From CAYNFR01 sp964396595 (lineage in GTDB: Bacteria; Bacteroidota; Bacteroidia; Chitinophagales; Saprospiraceae), in assembly GCA_964396595.1 (NCBI GenBank), contig CAYNFR010000009.1, positions 1-64,000 of the forward strand: 64,000 nt of DNA, written 5' to 3'. This document shows, piece after piece, positions 54,146 through 62,892 of the stretch. Under the pieces are notes generated by a model. That model made no database searches. It saw only the letters and a list, made by a program, of their open reading frames with translations, and was not told the origin of the DNA. A program made the position numbers and the translations under genes. Within the stretch, counting starts at the first letter, position 1, and every line of letters begins with the position of its first letter.

Positions 54146-54168
54146 CCCTTCGGAAGGCTCAGGGCAGG
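54146..54168. repeat. REP-like intergenic element next to the octamer array
   Basis: CCCTTCGGAAGGCTCAGGGC is a variant of the common Bacteroidota intergenic sequence CCCTTCGACAAGCTCAGGGC (recalled from memory). It contains the palindromic arms CCCT...AGGG and directly abuts the first unit of the tandem array. Confidence 0.5.
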
Positions 54169-54488
54169 CAATTCCGTAGTTCCGCAATTCCGCAATTCCG
54201 CAATTCAGCAGTTCAGCAGTTCCGCAGTTCCACAATTCCGCAGTTCCTCAGTTCCGCAGTTCCACAGTTCCGCAGTTCCGCAATTCCGCAGTTCCACAGT
54301 TCCACAATTCCGCAATTCAGCAGTTCAGCAATTCCACAATTCCGCAATTCAGCAGTTCCGCAATTCAGCAGTTCCGCAATTCCACAGTTCCACAATTCAG
54401 CAGTTCCTCAGTTCCGCAGTTCCGCAGTTCCTCAGTTCCGCAGTTCCGCAGTTCCAAAGTTCCGCAGTTCCGCAATTCCGCAATTCCG
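54169..54488. repeat. Tandem array of exactly 40 octamers, consensus CARTTCNR
   Basis: The array is 320 bp, 40 units of 8 bp with no insertion or deletion in the whole run, followed by a partial unit CAATTA. Nearly all variation is at position 3 (A or G) and positions 7-8 (CG, CA, CT or AG). The core CA-TTC is constant except in units 2 (TAGTTCCG) and 37 (AAGTTCCG). Open frames across it encode 8-residue repeats such as AELRNCGI and are not taken as genes. It lies between the miaB promoter region and the 180-residue orphan gene. Confidence 0.95.
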
Positions 54489-54621
54489 CAATTAGAAACC
54501 AAGACTTTAGCAGATAACACAGCCAAAAGTTATATTAAGTTAGTTCAAGCAAAAAATTAATTATCTATTTTTATGAATTGTAAACCAATTAGTTATACAT
54601 TAGCATTTATTTTAATGTGTT

Positions 54622-55164
54622 ATGGTGACAAACACCAATTTTAGCCTTCATCCAGCATTACTTATGGCATCAGGTTACGAGTCCATAGATTCCCGTGATG
54701 CCAAGCTATTAAATGCATACAGAGCCTATTTCGGCAGCTATGCTTCTAATGGACATCAGACACATATCATCAAGCCGGCAGACTTTATCCCCGGAGGTAT
54801 ATGCAACCCGCATGGTCATCTGGATGATGAGAACATGTCCTATATCAGGTGTATGGGTAAAGTAAGAAACTTTCCATATCTGACTTATCAAGAAATCGAG
54901 CATGCGTTTTATCAAGAACCTATTCGAGAAGTCATGCAGCGGGTGCTTAATGAACTTTATGACGAAATAGAAGCTTACCTGCTAGACCAAAAATTGCCCT
55001 ATAGTTTTCTTCAGCCTACGACAGAGGTCATTACTTTTCTCAACTCCTCCCCACTATATCGCAAGATCACAGCCCTACATCTCTGTGGCATGGGCGAAAA
55101 ACTCAAAGACTCCTTTGGCTTGATATTCAGGCAGTTCAAGCAACTGCGTGTCGTCCACCAATAA
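54622..55164 (+). CDS. Orphan protein of 180 residues
   Basis: No family is recognised. The protein (MVTNTNFSLHPALLMASGYE...) is soluble-looking, with no signal or membrane helix. It has a His/Cys-containing segment GGICNPHGHLDDENMSYIRC and a helical middle EPIREVMQRVLNELYDEIEAYL. The C-terminal half includes HLCGMGEKLKDSFG. The start ATG 54622 is the only good one. It stands alone between the octamer array and a gap with inverted repeats. The steady amino-acid composition argues that it is coding. Confidence 0.6.
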   Translation: MVTNTNFSLHPALLMASGYESIDSRDAKLLNAYRAYFGSYASNGHQTHIIKPADFIPGGICNPHGHLDDENMSYIRCMGKVRNFPYLTYQEIEHAFYQEPIREVMQRVLNELYDEIEAYLLDQKLPYSFLQPTTEVITFLNSSPLYRKITALHLCGMGEKLKDSFGLIFRQFKQLRVVHQ

Positions 55165-55251
55165 TGTAAACAGAATAGCTCTGATATAAAGTACCGATAA
55201 CAGCAGTAAACGCCACTCCGTCACAGCACCTCACCTTCATACCGCCCCGTC

Positions 55252-55288
55252 GTCTCGTCAGCACCCCTTTTAGTCATACCGACGAGAC
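55252..55288. repeat. Inverted repeat GTCTCGTC / GACGAGAC
   Basis: A perfect 8-bp inverted repeat (55252-55259 and 55281-55288) with a 21-base spacer lies about 90 bp after the orphan gene stop. There is no T run, so it is not an obvious terminator; it could be an operator or chance. Confidence 0.35.
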
Positions 55289-55384
55289 AAGTCATATCAG
55301 TACTATCTATGATTCACCAGAGGAGTTACGGTATATAAAATCTGAAATACGACGAAAATACTCACGATAATATAGTAATACCGC

Positions 55385-55420
55385 AAATCGGCAATACATT
55401 ATATTTCTATATGCCGATTT
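55385..55420 (+). promoter_or_regulatory. 9-bp inverted repeat around a -7 box, upstream of the acylase gene
   Basis: AAATCGGCA (55385-55393) and TGCCGATTT (55412-55420) are perfect mirror complements 18 bases apart. Between them, TATATTTC (55400-55407) resembles the -7 consensus TAnnTTTG with one mismatch. The right arm ends 31 bp before the acylase ATG and runs into TTTTT. It may be an operator over the promoter or a hairpin attenuator/terminator. Confidence 0.5.
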
Positions 55421-55451
55421 TTCACTATCATCGCCATATAAATTATTACTC

Positions 55452-57875
55452 ATGAAAAGTCTGCCATTAGTAGACTGCATCTATTTACTACTAGTATGTT
55501 CATTTCCTATCAAGTCGCAGGATGTTAAATCCTTTGCATTCAATATCCCAGGAATAAAATCATCTGTTGAGATCATTACAGATCATTGGGGCGTGCCCCA
55601 TATTTATGCAGAGAATGAAGATGATCTCTTTTTTGCGCAAGGCTGGAATGCTGCGAAAGATCGCTTGTTTCAATTTGAAATATGGAGGCGTCAGGCCACT
55701 GGTACGGTAGCCGAGATATTGGGCATGGATGAATTAAACCGAGACATTGGCGGTAGATTATTTCGTTTCAGAGGGGATATGCGTACAGAACTGAATATGT
55801 ATCACGGGCGTGGCGAAGCCATCATCAACAGCTATGTCAGAGGTATCAACGCGTATATTGACATGACATTGGCAGATAAGTCTTTATTACCTATTGAGTT
55901 TAGACTACTCGGTATTGAGCCACAGCATTGGACAGCTGAGGTCGTCGTCTCGAGACATCAAGGTTTACTTGGCAATATTAGGGAGGAACTCGACAATGCG
56001 CTAGCCATAGCGGCAACCGATACGGCCACCCTTTCTTCCTTGCTCTGGTTTCACCCACAAAGGCCGGTACTGTCTATGGATCCGAAAATCAGACAAGAAC
56101 TGTTGCACAGCGGTATATTGGATGTGTACGAAGCCTTTCGTCGACCTATCGTTTTCAGACCTTATCATATAGTGTCTGCACATCGTAATAACGATACAGA
56201 TGCCGGGGAATGGGCTGTTGTGGAACAAAAGGAATATAATGACTGGTATAAAGAAAACATTGACCATATAGGCAGCAACAACTGGGTAATTAACGGAAGC
56301 CTTACCGAATCCGGCTTCCCAATCATGGCTAATGATCCTCACCGAGCATTATCCTCTCCTTCTTTGCGCTATATTGCTCATTTGCAAGCACCCGGATGGA
56401 ATGTCATAGGTGGTGGAGAGCCTACCATACCGGGTATTTCGATTGGTCATAATGAACATGGGGCGTGGGGCCTGACGATATACTCCACCGACGCAGAAGA
56501 TCTTTATGTTTACGAACTCAATCCTGATAATCCCAGACAATATCGCTATCAAGATTCCTGGGAAGACATGATTCTGATACCGGACACCATTATAGTAAAA
56601 GATGTCGGTGACATCTATGTCACCCATCATTACACGCGTCATGGCCCGGTGACGCTTATGGATTCGGCCCATCATGTGGCATATGCTGTGCGATGTGGAT
56701 GGCTAGAACCGGGAAGTGCGCCTTATCTCGCCAGTCTACGCATGGATCAGAGCCGCAACTGGTCAGAATTTAGATTAGCTTGTCGCAACAGTTTTATCCC
56801 CGGCGAAAACATGATATGGGCAGATCGCTATGGTGATATCGGTTGGCAAGCGGTAGGTATAGCACCAATCAGAAATAACTGGTCCGGCTTAGTCCCAGTG
56901 CCGGGCGATGGGCACTACGAATGGGACGGTTACATGCCCAATCTTTCCAGACCACACTTACATAACCCAGCCAACGGGTTTATAAACACCTCAAATGAAA
57001 ATGTTACGCCGCCGGATTATGAATATTGGAATGCTACCGGATATCGATGGTCAGATCCCTATCGCGGCAATAGGGTTAAAGAAGTTTTACGCTCATCAAC
57101 CGCTCACTCGATGACAGACATGATGGCATTGCAGACAGATTATCTTTCTATTTCAGCGAGACAAATACTACCCTTATTTAAACATCTTGAAACACAAGAT
57201 CTACGACTCAATACACTATTATCCTTTCTAGAGGATTGGGATTACCATATGTCACCCAGCTCCATAGCTGCCGGCATCTATCATCAACTTGAGACCGTCC
57301 TCAGAGAGCGCGTATCACAGCTCATGATTCCCGACCAGATCAAACCCTACATCTATATCCAGAATTTCAAATTAATCGAATGGTTATACACGCCACCTGC
57401 ACAATTATTCGGCGACAAGCCGGAAAATAAGACTGTATTTCTTCTAGAAGCACTTAAAGAGGCAGACACTCGACTTATCAAAAAGATCAGCTCAGATACT
57501 AATAAATGGCAATACGGCCAGTCAGCGTATAAACACGCACTAGTAAAACATCCGCTCAGCAGTGCCGTCAATAAAAATTTACAACAAAAACTGGATGTAG
57601 GCCCGCTTCCAAGAGGAGGAAATGCCAACACCGTCAATAACACCGCCAATAGTGACAACCAACGTTCCGGAGCGACATTTAAAATCATTGTCGATACCTA
57701 TGACTGGGATAAAACTATGGCGATGAATAGCCCCGGGCAAAATGGCAATCCCGATCATCCACATTATGCTAATTTGTTCAGTATGTGGGCAAAAGATCAG
57801 TATTTTCCATTGTTGTTTAGTAAAGAAAAAGTTGAAAAAGCAGCGGCCTATAAGACCTACTTGATCCCTCGTTAA
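55452..57875 (+). CDS. Penicillin-acylase-family Ntn hydrolase
   Basis: This 807-residue periplasmic amidase precursor has a signal peptide (about 1-23). The alpha-chain start GVPHIYAENEDDLFFAQGW and KDRLFQFEIWRRQATG are typical. Self-cleavage is expected between Gly274 and Ser275 (IGSNNWVI), which exposes Ser275 as the catalytic nucleophile of the beta chain. Conserved downstream blocks are NDPHRALSSPSLRY, GISIGHNEHGAWGLT and RHGPV. Relatives cleave penicillin G, acyl-homoserine lactones or other N-acyl amides; the substrate here cannot be told. It is a single gene preceded by a striking inverted repeat. Confidence 0.94.
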   Translation: MKSLPLVDCIYLLLVCSFPIKSQDVKSFAFNIPGIKSSVEIITDHWGVPHIYAENEDDLFFAQGWNAAKDRLFQFEIWRRQATGTVAEILGMDELNRDIGGRLFRFRGDMRTELNMYHGRGEAIINSYVRGINAYIDMTLADKSLLPIEFRLLGIEPQHWTAEVVVSRHQGLLGNIREELDNALAIAATDTATLSSLLWFHPQRPVLSMDPKIRQELLHSGILDVYEAFRRPIVFRPYHIVSAHRNNDTDAGEWAVVEQKEYNDWYKENIDHIGSNNWVINGSLTESGFPIMANDPHRALSSPSLRYIAHLQAPGWNVIGGGEPTIPGISIGHNEHGAWGLTIYSTDAEDLYVYELNPDNPRQYRYQDSWEDMILIPDTIIVKDVGDIYVTHHYTRHGPVTLMDSAHHVAYAVRCGWLEPGSAPYLASLRMDQSRNWSEFRLACRNSFIPGENMIWADRYGDIGWQAVGIAPIRNNWSGLVPVPGDGHYEWDGYMPNLSRPHLHNPANGFINTSNENVTPPDYEYWNATGYRWSDPYRGNRVKEVLRSSTAHSMTDMMALQTDYLSISARQILPLFKHLETQDLRLNTLLSFLEDWDYHMSPSSIAAGIYHQLETVLRERVSQLMIPDQIKPYIYIQNFKLIEWLYTPPAQLFGDKPENKTVFLLEALKEADTRLIKKISSDTNKWQYGQSAYKHALVKHPLSSAVNKNLQQKLDVGPLPRGGNANTVNNTANSDNQRSGATFKIIVDTYDWDKTMAMNSPGQNGNPDHPHYANLFSMWAKDQYFPLLFSKEKVEKAAAYKTYLIPR

Positions 57876-58298
57876 ATAAGAAATGTTCATTCAGGGCTTA
57901 CGCCCAATGGTAAGAAACGTCAGGATCTGGACACTCAATACAACTTAATGTCTCGCTGCAACATCATGTATTACGAATAAGCTCTTCATTTATATCCTGA
58001 GCTGATTAAAACACATTTCAATCAGTTGAGGATGCAAAAAAACGGTTAATTTTTATTGATCAATTCTAATACTCATCAGAAAAATGAGTCTAATTTTGTA
58101 AGGCATTGCTAAAGATAAAATACATGGATACAATAGCGGATTGCTCCCATTATCTTGAAGGTCATCCTATTACTTTCAAGAAATTCCAAATGATATATCA
58201 TTTACACAAATATTAATAAATCAGGCTTGTCATCATCTCCTTAACTCACAAAATCAAATATCTATATATTCTATCATCCAAACTAAAATCAATCAATC
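57876..58298. other. Gene-free stretch
   Basis: About 420 bp of A/T-rich sequence between two plus-strand genes. Only a 4-bp hairpin (GGGC-TTAC-GCCC near 57896) is seen shortly after the acylase stop, too weak to call a terminator. Confidence 0.5.
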
Positions 58299-59978
58299 AT
58301 GAAATCATCAATCAGTCTTGTCATTTCTCTGACTTTAATATCTCTCCTAACAGCTCAAAGAGATGTCGTACTCAGTCCTGAAGGCATGGTCGTCGGTGCA
58401 AGTGCTTTCCCCGGATCAGGAGAGACGACCGATACTTTCCTATTTTATCATGCCGGACTAGGCGCCATAAGAATCGGTGGACTTGACGGAAGTGATGCAT
58501 GGACTTTTGATAGCCTAGGAAGTTTATCATTTGCAAGCGGATTGAATAGTAAAGCACTTGGAGAAAATACTTTTGTCGGGGGAGGCGACCAAAATCGTGC
58601 AGAAGGTAGGGGCTCTTTTGTGGGTGGTGGCCAAGTAAATGAAGCGATAGGCATCTTTTCTTTTATCGGCGGGGGATCGATTAATACCACAGAAGCTGTC
58701 GGCAGCTTCATTGGTGGCAGTCAAGAAGGGTCAATTACTTCAGAAGGCCTGAATTCAGGCATTATAGGTGGCCAACAAAACAAAATCAATGGATCAAGCT
58801 CTTTTATAGGAGGTGGGCAATTTAATGAACTGTCTGGACACTTCAGTGCTATTTTGGCTGGTCTACAAAATAACGTAACGGAAGGCTCAACATACTCCGG
58901 GATAATGGGCGGTATAGCTAATATTGTTGAAGGTGCATCATCGGGTATTGTAGGTGGAATGCTAGACACTATTTATGGTGACCGAAGTATTATTTTAGGA
59001 GGTGAATCTCAGTTTATAAATTCTGACAATTCGAGTATCATCGGAGGAGAAAAGAACGTCATTCTGGCCAACAGATCATCTATAGCCGGAGGACAGGGAA
59101 ATCGTGTAGAAATGAGTGGAACAAATTCCTTTATTGGTGGTGGAAATAATAATAAAACAGAGAACTTACAGACCTTTATCGGAGGAGGTCTCAATAATAG
59201 AGCTGTCGGCATTAGATCATTCGCGGGAGGCGGACAAAATAATGTAGCCTCCGGTCAAGCATCATTTGTAGCAGGTGGCACTCTCCATGTAGCATCTGGA
59301 ATAAACTCTTTTATAGCAGGAGGTTCAGGAAACATAGCTCCTTCTTTAGGTGAAGCAGTTGTAGGAATGTTCAGCGCAGATTACACCGCAATGAGTGCAA
59401 ATTCATTTAATACGAGTGATAGAATATTTACGGTAGGGAATGGCGCAGATGCCATGACAAGAAGCAATGCCCTCACCATCCTCAAAAATGGCAATGTCGG
59501 TATAGGAAATATCACTAACCCGCTTTACCGACTGGCCGTAGATGGAGAGGCCGCTAAGACAAGTGGAGGCTCGACATGGATTAATTCTTCAGACGCCCGA
59601 TTAAAAACAATCGACGGTATTTACGAACGCGGATTGGCTGATATCATAGCATTAAAACCCGTACGCTTTCACTATAAAAAAGAAAATGCGCACCATATCG
59701 ATCATCTCAGCCCACAGATCGGATTCATCGCTCAAGAAGTGCAAGAGATATTCCCCGAGGCAGTTAAAGAACTCTCGGACGGATACTTGACTCTCAATCT
59801 CCACCCTGTGAATATCGCCACCATCAACGCCATCAAAGAGCTCAAAAATGAAAATGACGACCTGAAAGCCGAAAACCAACTGATCAAGGAACGACTGACC
59901 CTGATGGAAGAAAAATATGCCGGACTGGCAAGTCTGGTAGCGGCTTTGCTGAGCACTACAGAGACTTCAGAGGAGTAG
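58299..59978 (+). CDS. Exported YadA-head-like repeat protein with C-terminal S74 chaperone domain
   Basis: This 559-residue protein has a signal peptide (about 1-19). Residues about 82-350 are a run of F-[IV]-GGG-x-x-N repeats with an exact 15-residue step in two blocks: starts at 92, 107, 122, 137 and at 278, 293, 308, 323, 338. This is like the left-handed beta-rolls of trimeric adhesin heads. Residues about 429-505 form an S74 intramolecular chaperone of endosialidase type, with the cleavage motif SSDARLK (Ser431-Asp432) and QIGFIAQEVQEIFP. A coiled coil closes the protein. Trimerisation and self-cleavage are expected from the family. A cell-surface or secreted fibre role is inferred. Confidence 0.88.
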   Translation: MKSSISLVISLTLISLLTAQRDVVLSPEGMVVGASAFPGSGETTDTFLFYHAGLGAIRIGGLDGSDAWTFDSLGSLSFASGLNSKALGENTFVGGGDQNRAEGRGSFVGGGQVNEAIGIFSFIGGGSINTTEAVGSFIGGSQEGSITSEGLNSGIIGGQQNKINGSSSFIGGGQFNELSGHFSAILAGLQNNVTEGSTYSGIMGGIANIVEGASSGIVGGMLDTIYGDRSIILGGESQFINSDNSSIIGGEKNVILANRSSIAGGQGNRVEMSGTNSFIGGGNNNKTENLQTFIGGGLNNRAVGIRSFAGGGQNNVASGQASFVAGGTLHVASGINSFIAGGSGNIAPSLGEAVVGMFSADYTAMSANSFNTSDRIFTVGNGADAMTRSNALTILKNGNVGIGNITNPLYRLAVDGEAAKTSGGSTWINSSDARLKTIDGIYERGLADIIALKPVRFHYKKENAHHIDHLSPQIGFIAQEVQEIFPEAVKELSDGYLTLNLHPVNIATINAIKELKNENDDLKAENQLIKERLTLMEEKYAGLASLVAALLSTTETSEE

Positions 59979-60371
59979 ATCTCATGACAATATAGTACAC
60001 TGCTCAAATGGTTTGAGCGCGATTATAAACGCTGAGGATTAATGATCTGTAATATCTACTACATAGAGCAATGTAGGGTCAATATTTAGTTAGCTTGGAT
60101 TTAGCTAGTTCTTTCTTGTGGTTTATTTTATGAAGTGCTTGAGCTAAAAGAAAGAGCAACTATGACATACTACTGATTTATCTCTTCGTGATCTGCGGGA
60201 GTATTATCATAACTCTGGTTCGATAATACATTAAAACAATATTCAAGCTATAAGGGAGTAATTCTGATGTTATGTTGCTCTTCTTGTGAGACATAAGTTC
60301 GACCCCATATCCTTACAACTTCCTAAGCGTCAATCCGACAAACAATACCACAAAATTGGTTCTCCTCGCTC
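59979..60371. other. Gene-free stretch with a short hairpin
   Basis: About 390 bp between convergent genes. GCTCAAA-TGG-TTTGAGC (60002-60018) is a 7-bp hairpin 24 bp after the S74 gene stop and might terminate it, though no T run follows. Nothing else is evident. Confidence 0.5.
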
Positions 60372-61136
60372 CTACTGATATGCGTCCGACGTATCAAGAT
60401 CACAAAGCTCAAGGATCAACTTCGAGATAGCCTCAGTTACATCTTCATGAAATACGCGTCCTTTTTCGGCGGTAGAAAGCGATGGATCTCCCACCCCGGT
60501 ATCCTCAGTCACTTGCGACCACCTTCTTTCTGCCCAAGCCCAACCTTGACGGATGGCTTCTACCTTGATCTGCTTCGATTTTCCAGAACCTGCTTGTTCA
60601 AGGAATACAAGCTCCGGTGTATAATACATCATCAGACTGGTCTCCATCTCGTCGGCATGATCGCCCGGCTTTTCAAAATATCGGGTTTTATCCAATGCCT
60701 TAAACCAGTCGCATGTCGTTAAAAACATGGCTGGATACTTTACGCCCAGCTCTCTGAGCATTGTCCGAAAATTATTGCCCCCATGAGAGTTTATGATCAG
60801 AAGCTTGTAAATGCCTTGACGATTAAGTACTTCGATGATATTATTAAGGATAATCTGTTGTGTGCTAGGATAAATATTGATGTCAAGCAATATATCCGTC
60901 TGTCCGGTATTGACGCCATAAGGTATTGTCGGCAGGACGATGAACTGCTGAGAAGTCTGATATGCCTTGTGAGCTGCTGAATCCGTGATATGATCAGCCT
61001 CAATGATATCTGTAGCATAGGGCAGATGATAATTGTGCGCTTCACAAGCTCCCCAAGGAAGAATAGCGAGCTTTATTTCTCTTTCTAGTAGTTCGCGATA
61101 GTGGCAATGCGCCAGCAGATAAGGTTTCTTTATCAT
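60372..61136 (-). CDS. Creatininase-family metal-dependent amidohydrolase
   Basis: This protein has 254 residues from the start at 61136 (MIKKPYLLAHCHYREL). Metal-site motifs fit the creatininase family: LPWGACEAHNYHLPYATD, INSHGGNN, and GDHADEMETSLMMY. Members open cyclic amides (creatinine, formamide-type and mycofactocin-type substrates); the substrate is not deducible here. A longer reading from 61235 would run through a perfect terminator hairpin (61195-61216) and adds 33 residues unlike the family, so it is rejected. It is convergent with the S74 protein gene and downstream of the sugar porter. Confidence 0.88.
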   Translation of the reverse strand: MIKKPYLLAHCHYRELLEREIKLAILPWGACEAHNYHLPYATDIIEADHITDSAAHKAYQTSQQFIVLPTIPYGVNTGQTDILLDINIYPSTQQIILNNIIEVLNRQGIYKLLIINSHGGNNFRTMLRELGVKYPAMFLTTCDWFKALDKTRYFEKPGDHADEMETSLMMYYTPELVFLEQAGSGKSKQIKVEAIRQGWAWAERRWSQVTEDTGVGDPSLSTAEKGRVFHEDVTEAISKLILELCDLDTSDAYQ

Positions 61137-61186
61137 AATCTTATAATCAAGTAGTTGCTTCAAAGATATCCGAAGAGCTTGATTAA

Positions 61187-61216
61187 AATGAAAAGGGCAC
61201 CACGAAAGTGGTGCCC
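61187..61216 (-). terminator. Rho-independent terminator of the sugar-porter transcript
   Basis: GGGCACCAC (61195-61203) pairs perfectly with GTGGTGCCC (61208-61216) around GAAA on the plus strand (TTTC on the transcript). On the minus strand the stem is followed by TTTTCATTTT. It lies about 215 bp after the porter stop and 59 bp before the creatininase start. Confidence 0.85.
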
Positions 61217-61430
61217 AATCATAATTCATGGTCAATTATTATCTTCTCAGAAAGGCAAATCGACCAGATTATGGATCTAATGATGAAAACGTGGCTCAAA
61301 GAAAAGCTTTGTTCTGAATTAATCCAAATTTTAGATGTCATATTTAAAAAAAAGAAAATATATCGCACTTAAGGCATGTTGATCCTTCAGTCATGGCCGT
61401 ATCTCCACATCTTCGGAATAGCAAGAAGGA

Positions 61431-62738
61431 CTACTTCACCATTCTTTTCTGCAGCTCTTCAAGGCTGGCACCCTTGGTCTCGGGCATCATAAAGGCGGCA
61501 AAAATCAACTGCAGTACCATCATAGCACAAAAGAATCCGAAAATAGCAGCCCCTGAAAACTTAGCGACCAAGAATGGAAATAAAGAACTAATCAAGGCCG
61601 CACCCACCCAGTGTACACCACATCCAAAAGCCTGTCCGGTCGCCCTGGCAGAGTTAGGAAATATCTCGCTGATGAATACCCATATGATAGACCCCTGCCC
61701 TATCGCATGGCTAGCAATAAAGGCAAATATAAAAATAGGTACACCAGTAAACTCCGTGATGTAGAAAGCTCTCGAAACAAGCCCCAGAGAAATAATGTAT
61801 CCGATAGAACCGATAATTAATAAGGTCCTTCGTCCCAACCTATCTATCAAAAACATACCTGCTACGGTAAAAATGAGATTTACTAATCCGACACCCGCCG
61901 TACTCAATAGTGCTGTACTAGCCCCCAATCCTGTCATCTCAAAAACCCTAGGTGCATAATAAATAATCGCATTGATGCCCGATAGCTGATTGAACAGCGC
62001 TACTAGAAACGCCAGTACCAAAGGCCACTTAAGCCGTCCTGAAAAAAGAGAAAGATATGCATGATTAACAAGCTCGGATTTAATCTCTCCCACAGACTTG
62101 TCAACGTCCTCCGGTGAAATGATATTCAAAACTTCACGTGCGCGAACTTCGTCATTTCGAAACCTGATCAACCATCTAGGGCTTTCCGGAATGCCCATAA
62201 CCATGAACAAATAAATCGCAGCCGGTAAGACTTCGACTCCCAACATCCATCTCCATCCATCACCGCTTAGCCCCCCTAGTAAATAGTTTGATACATAGGC
62301 TATTAAAATTCCGATGACAATATTGAGCTGATATAAAATAACCAGACGCCCTCTCTTGCTTGCCGGAGCAATCTCGGAAATATAGGTAGGCGCAGCTACG
62401 GAAGAAGCCCCTACTCCCAACCCTCCAATGAATCTGAATATCATAAAAGACAGCGGATCCCAAGCAAGAGCCGAACCTACTGCACTGAATAAATACAAAA
62501 ACCCAATGACAATCAAGGTTTTCTTCCTACCCAATCCATCAGTAGGATATCCTCCTAGCAATGCACCGATAACTGTCCCCCACAATGCCATCCCCACCGC
62601 TAGTCCTAGTGACAAATCTGACATACCCCATAACTGTTGAATCGATTGCTCAGCCCCAGAAATCACTGCGGTATCAAATCCAAACAAAAAACCGGCAACC
62701 GCTACCGTTATCGACCATAAAAGAATCTTCTTATTCAT
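61431..62738 (-). CDS. MFS sugar porter
   Basis: This 435-residue transporter has twelve predicted helices. Sugar-porter signatures are present: GFDTAVISGAEQSI in helix 1, GGYPTDGLGRKKTL in the first loop, RFIGGLGVGASSVAAPTYIS in helix 4, PESPRWLIR between halves, and FNQLSGINAIIYYAPRVF in helix 7. These match H+- or Na+-coupled monosaccharide importers such as XylE or GalP; the sugar is not known. A terminator lies downstream. It is divergent from the TetR-type gene, with 154 bp between. Confidence 0.92.
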   Translation of the reverse strand: MNKKILLWSITVAVAGFLFGFDTAVISGAEQSIQQLWGMSDLSLGLAVGMALWGTVIGALLGGYPTDGLGRKKTLIVIGFLYLFSAVGSALAWDPLSFMIFRFIGGLGVGASSVAAPTYISEIAPASKRGRLVILYQLNIVIGILIAYVSNYLLGGLSGDGWRWMLGVEVLPAAIYLFMVMGIPESPRWLIRFRNDEVRAREVLNIISPEDVDKSVGEIKSELVNHAYLSLFSGRLKWPLVLAFLVALFNQLSGINAIIYYAPRVFEMTGLGASTALLSTAGVGLVNLIFTVAGMFLIDRLGRRTLLIIGSIGYIISLGLVSRAFYITEFTGVPIFIFAFIASHAIGQGSIIWVFISEIFPNSARATGQAFGCGVHWVGAALISSLFPFLVAKFSGAAIFGFFCAMMVLQLIFAAFMMPETKGASLEELQKRMVK

Positions 62739-62879
62739 ATATCCAGCTATCTTAAATGGGCATTATCTGCCTATTTCTGGACAAAATACGAATCTCTGTC
62801 TGATTATCATCAATGTATGAAAATCCTAAAATTATTAGCATTAAACTAAAGCGCTATGATCTCTCAAGCTTATTCAGTG

Positions 62880-62887
62880 TAACTTTG
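62880..62887 (+). promoter_or_regulatory. -7 box of the TetR-type gene
   Basis: TAACTTTG is an exact match to TAnnTTTG, 5 bases before the ATG at 62893. Transcription would start at or next to the start codon, so the mRNA may be leaderless, or translation may begin slightly later. No TTG is seen at the usual distance. Confidence 0.45.
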
Positions 62888-62892
62888 GGGCC

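Noticed and set aside
54213..54395. Minus-strand open frame encoding AELRNCGI-type repeats
   Set aside because: It is the mechanical translation of the 8-bp tandem array; all frames stay open because the unit lacks stop codons.
60290..60315. GTTCGACCCC resembling a tRNA T-loop
   Set aside because: The flanks do not form a T-stem and no acceptor, D or anticodon arms fit around it.
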